Part shown: positions 25,012 through 32,677 of the stretch, one piece after another
How positions within the stretch are numbered: the stretch's first letter is position 1
Layout of the letters: each line of letters begins with the position of its first letter
Source: Comamonadaceae bacterium
Lineage (GTDB): Bacteria > Pseudomonadota > Gammaproteobacteria > Burkholderiales > Burkholderiaceae_C
DNA: 64,000 nt
Assembly (NCBI GenBank): GCA_013297875.1
Contig: JAAFIW010000018.1
Span: 27,609-91,608, forward strand
Direction of reading: 5' to 3'
Position numbers and translations under genes: made by a program
The notes under the pieces: model-generated
What the model was told of the DNA's origin: nothing
What the model saw: only the letters and a program-made list of their open reading frames with translations
Databases searched by the model: none

Positions 25012-26244
25012 ATGGAAACCTACCTGCTCGACTGGGCCAATCTGCTGCTGCGCTGGGTGCACGTGATCACCGCCATCGCCTGGATCGGCTCCTCGTTTTA
25101 TTTCGTCTTTCTAGACAGCAGCCTGACCCCGCCGCTTGATGAAAAACTGCGCAAAGAAGGTGCCACCGGTGAAATCTGGGCGGTGCACGGCGGCGGGTTT
25201 TATCACCCGGTGAAATACGCGGTGCAGCCCCCGCAACTGCCCGGCCACCTGCACTGGTTTTACTGGGAAAGCTACAGCACCTGGCTCAGTGGCATGGCCT
25301 TGTTTGGCGTGCTCTATGCGTTCAACGCCAGCACCTACCTGATCGACAAAAGCCTGATGGACTGGTCGCCCGGCGCGGCCATTAGCGTGGCGCTCGCGTT
25401 TTTGGTCGTGTTCTGGATGCTGTACGACAGCATTTGCCAGCTGTTTGCGCACCGCAAACACGGCGAAGCCATTGTGGGTGCGGGGGTGCTGCTGCTGGTG
25501 TGCTTTGCCTCTTGGCTGGCCTGCCACTGGTTCGCCGGCCGGGCCGCGTTTTTGCTGGTGGGCGCGATGATGGCCACCGCTATGAGCGCCAACGTGTTTT
25601 TCTGGATCATTCCCGGCCAGAAAAAAGTCATTGCTTCCATACAAGCCGGCCAGCCCGTTGACCCCATCCATGGCCAGCGCGGCAAGCAGCGCAGCGTGCA
25701 CAACACCTACTTCACGCTGCCGGTGCTGTTTGCCATGCTCAGCAACCACTACAGCTTTGCCTACAGCCATGTTCACAACTGGCTGATCTTGATTTTGATG
25801 ATGCTGGCCGGCGCCGCCATCCGCCAGTTTTTTGTGCTGCGCCACGGCTACAAACTGGGCCGCAACCGCCACCCCGCGGGCTACGCGGCAGTGGGTGTGG
25901 CCGTGATCGTGGGCGTGATCGTGTGGCTGGCACCTGCACCACCTGTTAAAAATGCTACTAATTCAATAGCTTCTCCAGCAGGTTCTACAAGGGCTGATGG
26001 CCCAAATGACTATAAATCTGTGCAATCCATCATCACCCAGCGCTGCCTGATGTGCCACGGCGAGGCTGTGCAAATGAAAAACGTGCGCCTCGATTCCCCC
26101 GCCCTGCTCAAGCAACACGCCCAAAGCGTCTACCAGCAAGTGGTCGTCACCAAAGCCATGCCCATGAACAATTCCACCGGCATCACCGACGCCGAGCGGG
26201 CGCAGCTGGCGCAGTGGTTTCTTGCGGGGGCGAAGGTGGAGTGA
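25012..26244 (+). CDS. puuD: Membrane urate oxidase PuuD with C-terminal cytochrome c
   Basis: Of 410 residues, the first 300 form about eight membrane helices with the PuuD features WVHVITAIAWIGSSFYFVFL, GGGFYHPVKY, LHWFYWESYSTW and ANVFFWIIPGQK. The end is a cytochrome c domain with CLMCH and a later Met in KAMPMNN as likely axial ligand. PuuD oxidises urate to 5-hydroxyisourate and passes electrons to the respiratory chain instead of making hydrogen peroxide. The linker joining the two parts (about residues 313-336) is encoded by a dispersed repeat (25949-26018), so it appears lengthened by that element. Confidence 0.93.
   Translation: METYLLDWANLLLRWVHVITAIAWIGSSFYFVFLDSSLTPPLDEKLRKEGATGEIWAVHGGGFYHPVKYAVQPPQLPGHLHWFYWESYSTWLSGMALFGVLYAFNASTYLIDKSLMDWSPGAAISVALAFLVVFWMLYDSICQLFAHRKHGEAIVGAGVLLLVCFASWLACHWFAGRAAFLLVGAMMATAMSANVFFWIIPGQKKVIASIQAGQPVDPIHGQRGKQRSVHNTYFTLPVLFAMLSNHYSFAYSHVHNWLILILMMLAGAAIRQFFVLRHGYKLGRNRHPAGYAAVGVAVIVGVIVWLAPAPPVKNATNSIASPAGSTRADGPNDYKSVQSIITQRCLMCHGEAVQMKNVRLDSPALLKQHAQSVYQQVVVTKAMPMNNSTGITDAERAQLAQWFLAGAKVE
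25949..26018 (+). repeat. Dispersed repeat, in-frame in puuD linker
   Basis: AATGCTACTAATTCAATAGC, TCTCCAGCA and GGGCTGATGGCCCAAATGAC show both the left and right parts of the consensus. The core TGA is CCA, which keeps the frame open. Confidence 0.85.
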
Positions 26245-26259
26245 TTCTCTAGAATCAGT

Positions 26260-26760
26260 CGTGATCAAGACCCCCAGCCACCCCCGAATCTGCCCGCCAC
26301 CGGCGAATTCAACGAAGTCGTCCACCTGATTGCTGCCGCCCGCCAGCGGGCCGTTCAGGCGGTCAACACCACCCTGATTGAGCTCTACTGGCAAATTGGC
26401 GAAATCATCAGCCGCAAGATTGCGGCGGCAGAGTGGGGTGATGGCGTCGTCAATCAACTGGCTGAACACATTGCCCAAACCCAGCCGGGTTTGCGCGGTT
26501 TCACGCGACCGAACTTGTTTCGCATGCGGCAGTTTTACGAAACTTATGAAGGCGATCCAATAGTCGCGCCGCTGGTGCGACTTTTGTCCTGGTCGCACAA
26601 CCTGATCATCTTGGGTCAAGCCAAACGACCCGAAGAACGCGAGTTTTACCTGCGGATGGCTGCCCAGAAAAAATGGGGAAAGCGGGAATTGGATCGTCAG
26701 TTCAAAACAGCACTTTTTGAATCCCGCAAAAGTCTCACCCGTGGTGCGACTTTTACACCC
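26260..26760 (+). pseudogene. DUF1016 (YhcG-like) N-terminal remnant
   Basis: The plus frame encodes VVHLIAAARQRAVQAVNTTL, ELYWQIGEIISRKI, WGDGVVNQLAEHI and LLSWSHNLIIL, the N-terminal domain of DUF1016 proteins, which normally also carry a PDDEXK nuclease domain. There is no start codon at the proper place (the frame follows the puuD stop directly), and homology ends near 26730, before the inverted repeat at 26833-26940. The nuclease half is missing, so this is a decayed fragment. Confidence 0.75.
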
Positions 26761-26832
26761 CGGCGCTTTAGGCTCATTCAAAGACGCCTGTTGGGGCATG
26801 GGTATCTACCATCTTGGAGGCAAGTGGTTTTG

Positions 26833-26940
26833 CTCCCTCGCCCCTCTGGGGAGAGGGCAGGGGTGAGGGGCGGCACGATACCCAGCCTGTGCAACGCAAT
26901 GGCCCTCACCCCCGCCCTCTCCCGCAAGCGGGAGAGGGAG
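26833..26940. repeat. GC-rich inverted repeat (CCCTCTCCC family)
   Basis: The arms 26833-26871 and 26902-26940 are inverted versions of CTCCCTCnCCC...GAGAGGGCnGGGGTGAGGG, each with an internal palindrome. It ends just before the SDR gene. A related element is at 55811-55926. Confidence 0.8.
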
Positions 26941-26956
26941 TGATTACCATCCGCCC

Positions 26957-27712
26957 ATGACCCAACACCTCTACATCCTCACAGGCGGCTCGCGCGGCAT
27001 GGGCGCGGCCATGGCCGAGCAATTGATTCACTCCGGCCATTGGCTGGTATCTATTGCGCGTCACCAAAACCCCGGCCTGAACGCACTGGCCACCCAGCAC
27101 GGCGCGCGTCTGGCGCAATGGCAGCACGACCTGGCCGCACCGCAAGCCGCCGCCACGCAGTTGCAAGCCCTGCTCGAATCGCTGGCCACCGAGCCCCCCG
27201 CCAGCGCCACCCTCATCAACAACGCCGCCGCCCTGTCACCCCCCGGCCCGCTGGAGCAAACCGACGACGCTGACACAGTGCGCGCCCTGCGCGTCGGCCT
27301 GGAAGCGCCGGTGCTGCTCACCGCCGCCTTCCTGCGCGCCACCGCAGCATGGACGGTTCCCCGCCGCATCCTGAACATCTCCTCTGGCCTGGGCCGCCGC
27401 GCCATGGCCGGCAGCAGCACCTATTGCGCCGTCAAAGCCGGCCTGGACCACTTCTCGCGCTCGGTGGCGCTAGACGAGGCCAACAAACCCAACGGCGCCC
27501 GCATCTGCTCCCTGGCCCCCGGCGTCATCGACACCGACATGCAGGTGCAATTGCGCGGTGCTGACCCCGCCCGCTTTGCCGGGCAGGGCACGTTTGCATC
27601 GTTAAAAGAAAATGGCCAACTGAGCAGCCCGGCGGACGCGGCCAAGCGGGTGTTGGGGTGGTTGGAGCGGGCGGATTTTGGAGGGAATGTGGTGGCGGAT
27701 GTGCGGGATTGA
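26957..27712 (+). CDS. Short-chain dehydrogenase/reductase
   Basis: The 251-residue protein has the classical SDR set: TGGSRGMGAAM for NAD(P) binding, LINNAA, a Ser in NISSGLGRR, and the catalytic YCAVK. The pattern resembles sepiapterin reductase or YueD-like SDRs, which often use NADPH. It stands alone between two repeat elements; the substrate is unknown. Confidence 0.92.
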   Translation: MTQHLYILTGGSRGMGAAMAEQLIHSGHWLVSIARHQNPGLNALATQHGARLAQWQHDLAAPQAAATQLQALLESLATEPPASATLINNAAALSPPGPLEQTDDADTVRALRVGLEAPVLLTAAFLRATAAWTVPRRILNISSGLGRRAMAGSSTYCAVKAGLDHFSRSVALDEANKPNGARICSLAPGVIDTDMQVQLRGADPARFAGQGTFASLKENGQLSSPADAAKRVLGWLERADFGGNVVADVRD

Positions 27713-27722
27713 TCTGCATTCG

Positions 27723-27759
27723 CTCCTTCCCGCCTTTGGGGGAAGGTTGGGATGGGGGC
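27723..27759 (+). repeat. Single arm of the CTTCCCCC inverted repeat family
   Basis: CTCCTTCCCGCCTTTGGGGG followed by AAGGTTGGGATGGGGGC matches one arm of the elements at 2446 and 59158, without a partner arm. Confidence 0.7.
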
Positions 27760-27789
27760 TTGGCGGCTGGATACGCAATTGAGCCGCTA

Positions 27790-27835
27790 CTGAGTTAATA
27801 GCTGCTTGAGCAATAAATACATGGGCTGGGAGTAG
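27790..27835 (+). repeat. AGCTGCTTGAGCA dispersed repeat, intergenic
   Basis: TGAGTTAATAGCTGCTTGAG with CATGGGCTGGGAG following, close to consensus, upstream of the small gene at 27866. Confidence 0.8.
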
Positions 27836-27865
27836 TTTTTGCCAGTGCGAGAAAGGCAACACGAT

Positions 27866-28129
27866 ATGAAAATGGTATCTACGAAAATGGCTGATCAGGA
27901 TATTCCCGTTTTGAAACGCGATGAGCTTGGCAAGGGTGTCAGGGGTAAGTACTTGAAAAACTTTATGCAAGGCAGCAATGTCGTTGTATTGCAACCAGAA
28001 ATTCAAAAGGCTTTTCCAACGTCTGAAGCGGTCAATAAGGCGTTGGCCAGTATGTTGGCCTTTGCGCAGGAGACGCAGGGTTTAACGGCTCGCCCAAGTC
28101 GGACATCGCGCAAGCGTGTCGTTATGTAG
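27866..28129 (+). CDS. Conserved small protein, possibly antitoxin-like
   Basis: The 87-residue protein contains LKRDELGKGVRGKYLKNFMQ, VVLQPEIQKAFP and SEAVNKALASMLAFA. This resembles a widespread family of short proteins found near toxin genes and mobile DNA whose function I do not know. The order of a basic N-terminus and a helical C-terminus would suit an antitoxin, but no toxin gene lies next to it. AAGG precedes the ATG at 27866. The gene is AT-rich relative to the window. Confidence 0.6.
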   Translation: MKMVSTKMADQDIPVLKRDELGKGVRGKYLKNFMQGSNVVVLQPEIQKAFPTSEAVNKALASMLAFAQETQGLTARPSRTSRKRVVM

Positions 28130-28150
28130 TATCTGCGATAGATCACAACC

Positions 28151-28702
28151 ATGAAAAAACTAGCACTTGCCCTCTGCATCTTCATCGGCCTCATTCCTTT
28201 TTACGGAAAGGCAGCCACCGATATTCAATTTCAGGAGGCCAGCATTACTTTTTCGCTCCCCGATGCTTGGGAAGCAAAAGGCGTGTCGCGCAATAGCGCT
28301 CCGCCAAAAATGGATTCAACCGATCCATTATTTGTTTCTTGGAGACGTTCCGCTCTTCCTGGCAAGAATGGCAACCGAATTTTCGCTGGCCTGAATATAA
28401 CGGTATTTAACGTTCAACCAGATACAAACGTCGTTCTTTTTTCGAACTTATTGATGCACCGGAGGGGCTGGCCTTACAAAGAGTTTCTCACGGCAAAAAA
28501 TGACGGGATAGTGCTTCCGAATTCAATGGCCTACCTCACCGAATATCCTTTGCGCGAAGACTTGCTGATGAAGGTATTCGTTGTCCACGCAATTAACGAC
28601 GGTAAGTTTGTCGAGATCAATCTTTCCGCTACCGACGATATATTTTTGCAGGTAGAACCGGAGCTTCGATCTGTACTCAAGAATATTCGCCTTACCAAAT
28701 GA
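28151..28702 (+). CDS. Exported protein of unknown function
   Basis: The 183-residue protein starts with a clear Sec signal (MKKLALALCIFIGLIPF, then YGKA and AATD). The mature part is beta-rich (ITFSLPDAWEAKGVS, IFAGLNITVFNVQ, FVEINLSATDD) and shows no motif I recognise. The gene is AT-rich compared with its neighbours, like the small gene before it, so the pair may have been acquired together. About 215 bases to the next gene hold only a repeat. Confidence 0.7.
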   Translation: MKKLALALCIFIGLIPFYGKAATDIQFQEASITFSLPDAWEAKGVSRNSAPPKMDSTDPLFVSWRRSALPGKNGNRIFAGLNITVFNVQPDTNVVLFSNLLMHRRGWPYKEFLTAKNDGIVLPNSMAYLTEYPLREDLLMKVFVVHAINDGKFVEINLSATDDIFLQVEPELRSVLKNIRLTK

Positions 28703-28823
28703 CCCATTCGTAAACTCGTGCGCTAATGCGGTGCGTCAAGCGGTCCATGCTTTCCGAACCCCCACCGGAGTCCCCATGACCCTCACAGCAGGCTGCTTGA
28801 TGCGTCACCCTGTGCACCTCACA

Positions 28824-28887
28824 CTACAAAAATAATAGCTGCTTGAGCAGTATTCAAAAGGGCTGATGGCCTAAATGACTACAAATT
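28824..28887 (+). repeat. AGCTGCTTGAGCA dispersed repeat, full-length intergenic copy
   Basis: CTACAAAAATAATAGCTGCT, TGAGCAGTATTC, GGGCTGATGGCCTAAATGAC and TACAAATTGGC give the fullest plus-strand copy, useful as a reference for the family. It lies downstream of glsA, which ends at 28919 on the other strand. Confidence 0.9.
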
Positions 28888-28918
28888 GGCAAGCCACTTC
28901 GTTGCAAACGTGTAGCTA

Positions 28919-29842
28919 CTAAACCCCCGCCTCCCAATCCACCAACTCCCCCAACCTCTCCAACGCAAACCCCCCCAACACCGAGTTGCCTTTGCCATCC
29001 AGCTCCGGTGCCCACACCGCCACCGTCGCCTTGCCGGGCACCACGGCCACGATGCCGCCGCCTACGCCGGTTTTGATGGGGAGGCCGGTGCGGTACGCAA
29101 AATCGCCGGCGGCGTCGTAGGCGCCGCAGGTCAGCAGCAGGGCGTTGACGCGGCGGGCGGCGTCGGCGCTTAGGAATTGTTCGCCGGGGTGGCCGTCTTT
29201 GCTGATGTCGCGGCCCTGGTTGGCCAGGAAGAGGGTGGCCTGGGCGAGTTGGGCGCAGTTCATTTCGATGGCGCATTGGCGGCAGTAGTTGTCCAGCACC
29301 AGCTCGGGCGGGTTCACCAGGTTCCCGTAGCTTTTCATGAAATAGGCCATGGCCATGTTGCGGTGGGCGGTGTCGCGCTCGGACTTGGCGATGCGGGCGT
29401 TCCAGCTCAGGTTGGCGTCGTCGGTCAGGCGGCGCAGCGCGCCCAAGAGGGCGATGTCCAGGTGGGCGTAGCGGGTGGTGAGGATGTCGGTGATCACCAG
29501 CGCGCCGGCGTTGATGAAGGGGTTGCGCGGAATGCCTTTTTCGGTTTCCAACTGCACCATGGAGTTAAACGCCGCACCGGAGGGCTCGCGGCCCACGCGC
29601 AGCCACAGCTCGTCGCCCACCAGCTTCAAGGCCAGCACAAAGGCAAACAGCTTGGTGATGCTTTGCAGCGAAAACGGCGTGTGCGCCGCGCCCACTTCAT
29701 AGGTTCGCCCGTCTACCCGCGCCACCGCCATGCCGAACTGGCGCGGCGGCACCTGGGCCAGGGCGGGGATGTAGCTGGCAACCTGGCCTTTGCCAAACAG
29801 GCTTTGGGCTTCGGACTGGATTTGCTGGAGGATGGCTTGCAT
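28919..29842 (-). CDS. glsA: Glutaminase
   Basis: The 307-residue enzyme belongs to the serine-dependent beta-lactamase-like glutaminases: FSLQSITKLFAFVLAL with the catalytic Ser-X-X-Lys, EPSGAAFNS, GIPRNPFINAGALV, AKSERDTAHRNMAMAYFMKS and KTGVGGGIVAVVPG. It converts glutamine to glutamate and ammonia in the cytoplasm. The start at 29842 (MQAILQQIQSEAQ) fits the family length. It follows earP on the same strand 32 bases away. Confidence 0.95.
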   Translation of the reverse strand: MQAILQQIQSEAQSLFGKGQVASYIPALAQVPPRQFGMAVARVDGRTYEVGAAHTPFSLQSITKLFAFVLALKLVGDELWLRVGREPSGAAFNSMVQLETEKGIPRNPFINAGALVITDILTTRYAHLDIALLGALRRLTDDANLSWNARIAKSERDTAHRNMAMAYFMKSYGNLVNPPELVLDNYCRQCAIEMNCAQLAQATLFLANQGRDISKDGHPGEQFLSADAARRVNALLLTCGAYDAAGDFAYRTGLPIKTGVGGGIVAVVPGKATVAVWAPELDGKGNSVLGGFALERLGELVDWEAGV

Positions 29843-29874
29843 GGGGCTTTCTGGAATGGGTTTGTATTGGACGG

Positions 29875-31002
29875 CTATTCGCCACGGCGCTGCGCTACAA
29901 ACGCCAGCAGCTGGCTGCACAGATCGGTTTGCGCCAGCAAGCGCGCCCGCGCGGCCTGGGCGGCTTTATGCCAGGCGGGCAGGTTTAGCGGGGGCAGGGC
30001 GTGGTGGGTGATGCCGTTGTAGACACGGTGAAAGTCTTGCAGGTCGGCGGGGGCCTGCACGCTGTCTAAAAACGCTTGCAGCTTGTCGTGGTGGGCGTTG
30101 TCGTGCTGCGGGTAGATCTGCCAGGCAAAGGGCTGGCCGGCCCAGATGGCGCGCACCAGCGAGTCTTCGCCGCGCACCAGGTTGAGGTCGCAGGCCCACA
30201 GCAGGTGGTCAAACTCGGTTTGTGGGAGCAGGGGGAGATGAAAAAATGATAGCTGCTTGAGCACTATTTGCATGGGCTGCCGGCCGTTTTGCTTATAAAA
30301 ATCGCTGTCGGCTTGTGCCGCCACCCAGGCGCGCACGGCCTGCGCCGCGCGGCCGTCGGTCACCAGCAGGCAGGTGGGCTGCGGCGCATGGGCCAGCTGG
30401 GTCAGCAGCGCCGCCAGCCCTGGCGGCTCGTAGCAAAACAAGGAGATAAATCGCTCACCGCGCCAGGGTATGCCGTGTTGCGCCAGCCAGGCGGCGCGGT
30501 CAAATGCCTGCTGCCGCGCCAGCAGGTCGGCCTCGCGCAGCAGGCCACCGGTGCGCTCTGTGAAACCGGGGTAGAAAAAATGCTTGGTGAGCCCGGCACC
30601 CGGCCCCGCCAGCACCGGCGAGGGCAGGGTGTGCAGCCGCTCAACGTGTTTTTCAGCAGACAGGTATTCCAGGTTGATCCAGACCGGTGTTTTCAAGCCT
30701 TTTGGCTCACTCGCCCAGGTAGATACTGCTGAAGCAGCTATAAAAGAAGGAGCAATTTCACAGCCAAAAGCCTCCACCCATACGTCGCCCGGGGGCGCAA
30801 ATGCGGTGTCGTCATTCCAAGCAAAAACCTCCACACCTGCACAGCCATGCGGTGCCATCCAGGCCAGCGCGGCGGGCTTGTCCACCCACAGCCGCACCCG
30901 CTGACCGCGGCTGGCCAAGTCCACCGACAGCCGCCAGCACACGCCCAGGTCGCCATGGTTGTCGATGACGCGGCAGAAGATGTCCCAAACAGGGTGATGC
31001 AT
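29875..31002 (-). CDS. earP: EF-P arginine rhamnosyltransferase EarP, with two in-frame repeats
   Basis: EarP features in the 375 residues are WDIFCRVIDNHGDLGVCWRL at the N-terminus, VWINLEYLSAE, FYPGFTERTGGLLRE, SLFCYEPPGLAALL and LNLVRGEDSLVRA near the sugar-nucleotide site. EarP transfers rhamnose from dTDP-rhamnose to a conserved Arg of elongation factor P and thereby helps translation of polyproline stretches. efp, usually beside earP, is not in the window. Two copies of the dispersed repeat lie in frame, encoding roughly residues 81-104 and 233-253, both at surface-loop-like places; no stop or frameshift results. Confidence 0.93.
   Translation of the reverse strand: MHHPVWDIFCRVIDNHGDLGVCWRLSVDLASRGQRVRLWVDKPAALAWMAPHGCAGVEVFAWNDDTAFAPPGDVWVEAFGCEIAPSFIAASAVSTWASEPKGLKTPVWINLEYLSAEKHVERLHTLPSPVLAGPGAGLTKHFFYPGFTERTGGLLREADLLARQQAFDRAAWLAQHGIPWRGERFISLFCYEPPGLAALLTQLAHAPQPTCLLVTDGRAAQAVRAWVAAQADSDFYKQNGRQPMQIVLKQLSFFHLPLLPQTEFDHLLWACDLNLVRGEDSLVRAIWAGQPFAWQIYPQHDNAHHDKLQAFLDSVQAPADLQDFHRVYNGITHHALPPLNLPAWHKAAQAARARLLAQTDLCSQLLAFVAQRRGE
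30244..30302 (+). repeat. Dispersed repeat, in-frame in earP (copy 1)
   Basis: AATGATAGCTGCTTGAGCAC, CATGGGCTGCCGGCC and TTTTGCTTATAAAA match the consensus. Because earP reads the other strand, the core appears as CTCAAGCAG and gives no stop. Confidence 0.85.
30690..30758 (-). repeat. Dispersed repeat, in-frame in earP (copy 2)
   Basis: The minus strand reads GCTCCTTCTTTTATAGCTGC, TTCAGCAGTATC and GGCTTGAAAAC. The core is GCTTCAGCA: a TGA that would stop earP in this frame is TCA. Confidence 0.85.
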
Positions 31003-31029
31003 GAGTGGATTTGTTATATTGCTGGCAAT

Positions 31030-31446
31030 ATGAAATATGTGCTGGATACCAACGTGCTGGTGGCTGCTGTGCGCAGCCCGGCGGGTGCGTCAGCCGAAAT
31101 TGTGCGTCTGACTTTGACGCAGCAATTGCATGTGATGTGCAGTGTGCCGCTGTTTTTGGAGTACGAGGCCGTGTTGTCGCGGCCCGAACAGCTGCTGGCG
31201 GCTGGTGTTGCGATGGCCGACATTGCTAACTTGCTCGATGTGCTGGCGGGTGTTGTGCAGGCGGTGGAAATACAGTTTCTCTGGCGGCCACAACTGCGCG
31301 ACCCGGCTGACGACATGGTGCTGGAGGCGGCGGTGAACGGACAGGCATCCGCGATCATCAGTTTTAACCAGCGCGATTTTTTGCCGCAAGCGGCAGCGTT
31401 TGGGTTGGCGGTGTTGACGCCCAAACAGTTTTTCCAAGGAGTGTGA
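31030..31446 (+). CDS. PIN-domain toxin (VapC/COG1569-like)
   Basis: The 138-residue protein starts KYVLDTNVLVAAVRSP with the first catalytic Asp, has a Glu in PLFLEYEAVLSR and further acids in LRDPADDMVLEAA, and ends with the IISFNQRDF and LTPKQF motifs of the PIN family. PIN toxins are metal-dependent RNases, often cutting tRNA. The start at 31030 was chosen because MKYVLDTN is the family start. It is followed after one base by its likely antitoxin, the reverse of the common order. Confidence 0.9.
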   Translation: MKYVLDTNVLVAAVRSPAGASAEIVRLTLTQQLHVMCSVPLFLEYEAVLSRPEQLLAAGVAMADIANLLDVLAGVVQAVEIQFLWRPQLRDPADDMVLEAAVNGQASAIISFNQRDFLPQAAAFGLAVLTPKQFFQGV

Positions 31447-31447
31447 A

Positions 31448-31711
31448 ATGGGAACCCAAAGCAACTACGCCCTGCGCCTGCCGGTCTCGCTCAAAAGCGG
31501 TGCTGAGCAAGTGGCGCGGGAAGACGGCAGCACCCTGAACCAGTTCATCGTGAGTGCGGTGGCCGAAAAGCTGGCCGCCATGAAGACGGCCCGCTATTTT
31601 GTAGAACGTGCAGCGAATGGCAATCTGGACGCCGCGCTCGCGCTGCTTAACCGCAGTGGCGGCCAGCCGCCCGCAGCAGACGATGAATTGCCTGCCCGGC
31701 GTGTCACATGA
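31448..31711 (+). CDS. Ribbon-helix-helix antitoxin partner of PIN toxin
   Basis: The 87-residue product contains YALRLPVSLKSGAEQVAREDG and TLNQFIVSAVAEKLAAM (positions 7-45), a HicB/Arc-like ribbon-helix-helix unit that would bind its own promoter, and a tail that could block the PIN toxin. It starts GTGTGAAATG, with GGAGTG just upstream. Confidence 0.85.
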   Translation: MGTQSNYALRLPVSLKSGAEQVAREDGSTLNQFIVSAVAEKLAAMKTARYFVERAANGNLDAALALLNRSGGQPPAADDELPARRVT

Positions 31712-31737
31712 TCATGATTTCCTGAGCGTGTTCAGGC

Positions 31738-31808
31738 ATGACTGAACACGGCCCCGCCCTGATGGCCAAGTGTTGCACGTGGGCAAAGCGCGACCTGAAA
31801 AAAGCGCG
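31738..31808 (+). pseudogene. Decayed 5' fragment of a second uvrC copy
   Basis: ATGACTGAACACGGCCCCGC is followed by GGCCAAGTGTTGCACGTGGG and CGACCTGAAAAAAGCGCG. The last part matches the intact uvrC at 32777-32822 (GGCCAGGTGCTCTACGTCGG, then the same GACCTGAAAA) with few mismatches and a frameshift; codons in between are deleted. The remnant precedes the DUF3592 gene. The first bases also form a hairpin (CGTGTTCA/TGAACACG, 31728-31751). Confidence 0.7.
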
Positions 31809-31877
31809 GCTCGTAATATTGAAAACCCTGGCTTTGCCAACGGATGGTAATTTGCCAACTGCCTGGAATTTGACACC

Positions 31878-32675
31878 ATGACCTTGCCACTCAACCCAAG
31901 CGGCGTGCCGCGCGTTGCTTCGTTGAAAATGAAGCTTGTATTAATGTCGTGTAGTTCATATTTCTGTATCGTTTCGATTTCTTTCTTGTTGACGCTAATG
32001 ATAGGGCTGCACCTTTTATATGACAGTAACTTTCAAACAATTTTTTTCTGGAACCCAGCAACCACGGAAGGCAAAATTGTCTCTGTGGAGCATTTTAAGC
32101 CAGCCTATGGCAAGAGTAGCAGTATCATAGGAGGTACTAGAAGAACCGAAACCACATTTCATTCAAGATATGGCTATCAATACACAGTTAATGACAAGAT
32201 GCTCACGGGTATATCGTATGCCCACGACCGTTTGGCAGTGGGTGCCCCGGTGATGGTGGAATATCAAAAAGTTCTACCAACATTTTCCAGAATTCAGGGG
32301 ATGCGATTCCAGCCAGGGTCGGCGTTGAATATCATCTTCTTGTTACTACCTATGGCTGCAATATTTTTTATGCCAGAGGCTATTAGACGGGGTCTGCGCA
32401 TTGTCAGTTTTGTCGAGAATGGAATTTTAGTGTCGGGTACAGTTGTAAAAAAAATTACTGACAATAGTGGGTCTTCAAATAATCCAGTTTATCGAGTGTT
32501 TTTTGAGTTCCGTACTTTGGATGGCGTTGAGATTGCCACAAGTATTACAGCCGGAAACACCGAGGAATTGGGAGACGATGCCAACGAAATGCTCGTGTAT
32601 GACCCCAGCGATCCGCAAAGCGCTGTTTTAGTGGACTCACTGCCCAGGGTGGTGCGCGGATTATTTGGACGGTAG
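31878..32675 (+). CDS. DUF3592-like membrane protein, low GC
   Basis: The 265-residue protein has a hydrophobic segment near residues 24-48, a soluble part with [27 protein letters not shown] and [13 protein letters not shown], a second membrane span ([16 protein letters not shown]) and a C-terminal beta-rich domain. This fits DUF3592 proteins, whose function is unknown. Base composition is much lower in GC than the flanking genes, indicating acquisition. It lies exactly between a decayed uvrC fragment and the real uvrC, whose ATG follows two bases after its stop. Confidence 0.75.
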   Translation: MTLPLNPSGVPRVASLKMKLVLMSCSSYFCIVSISFLLTLMIGLHLLYDSNFQTIFFWNPATTEGKIVSVEHFKPAYGKSSSIIGGTRRTETTFHSRYGYQYTVNDKMLTGISYAHDRLAVGAPVMVEYQKVLPTFSRIQGMRFQPGSALNIIFLLLPMAAIFFMPEAIRRGLRIVSFVENGILVSGTVVKKITDNSGSSNNPVYRVFFEFRTLDGVEIATSITAGNTEELGDDANEMLVYDPSDPQSAVLVDSLPRVVRGLFGR

Positions 32676-32677
32676 AT

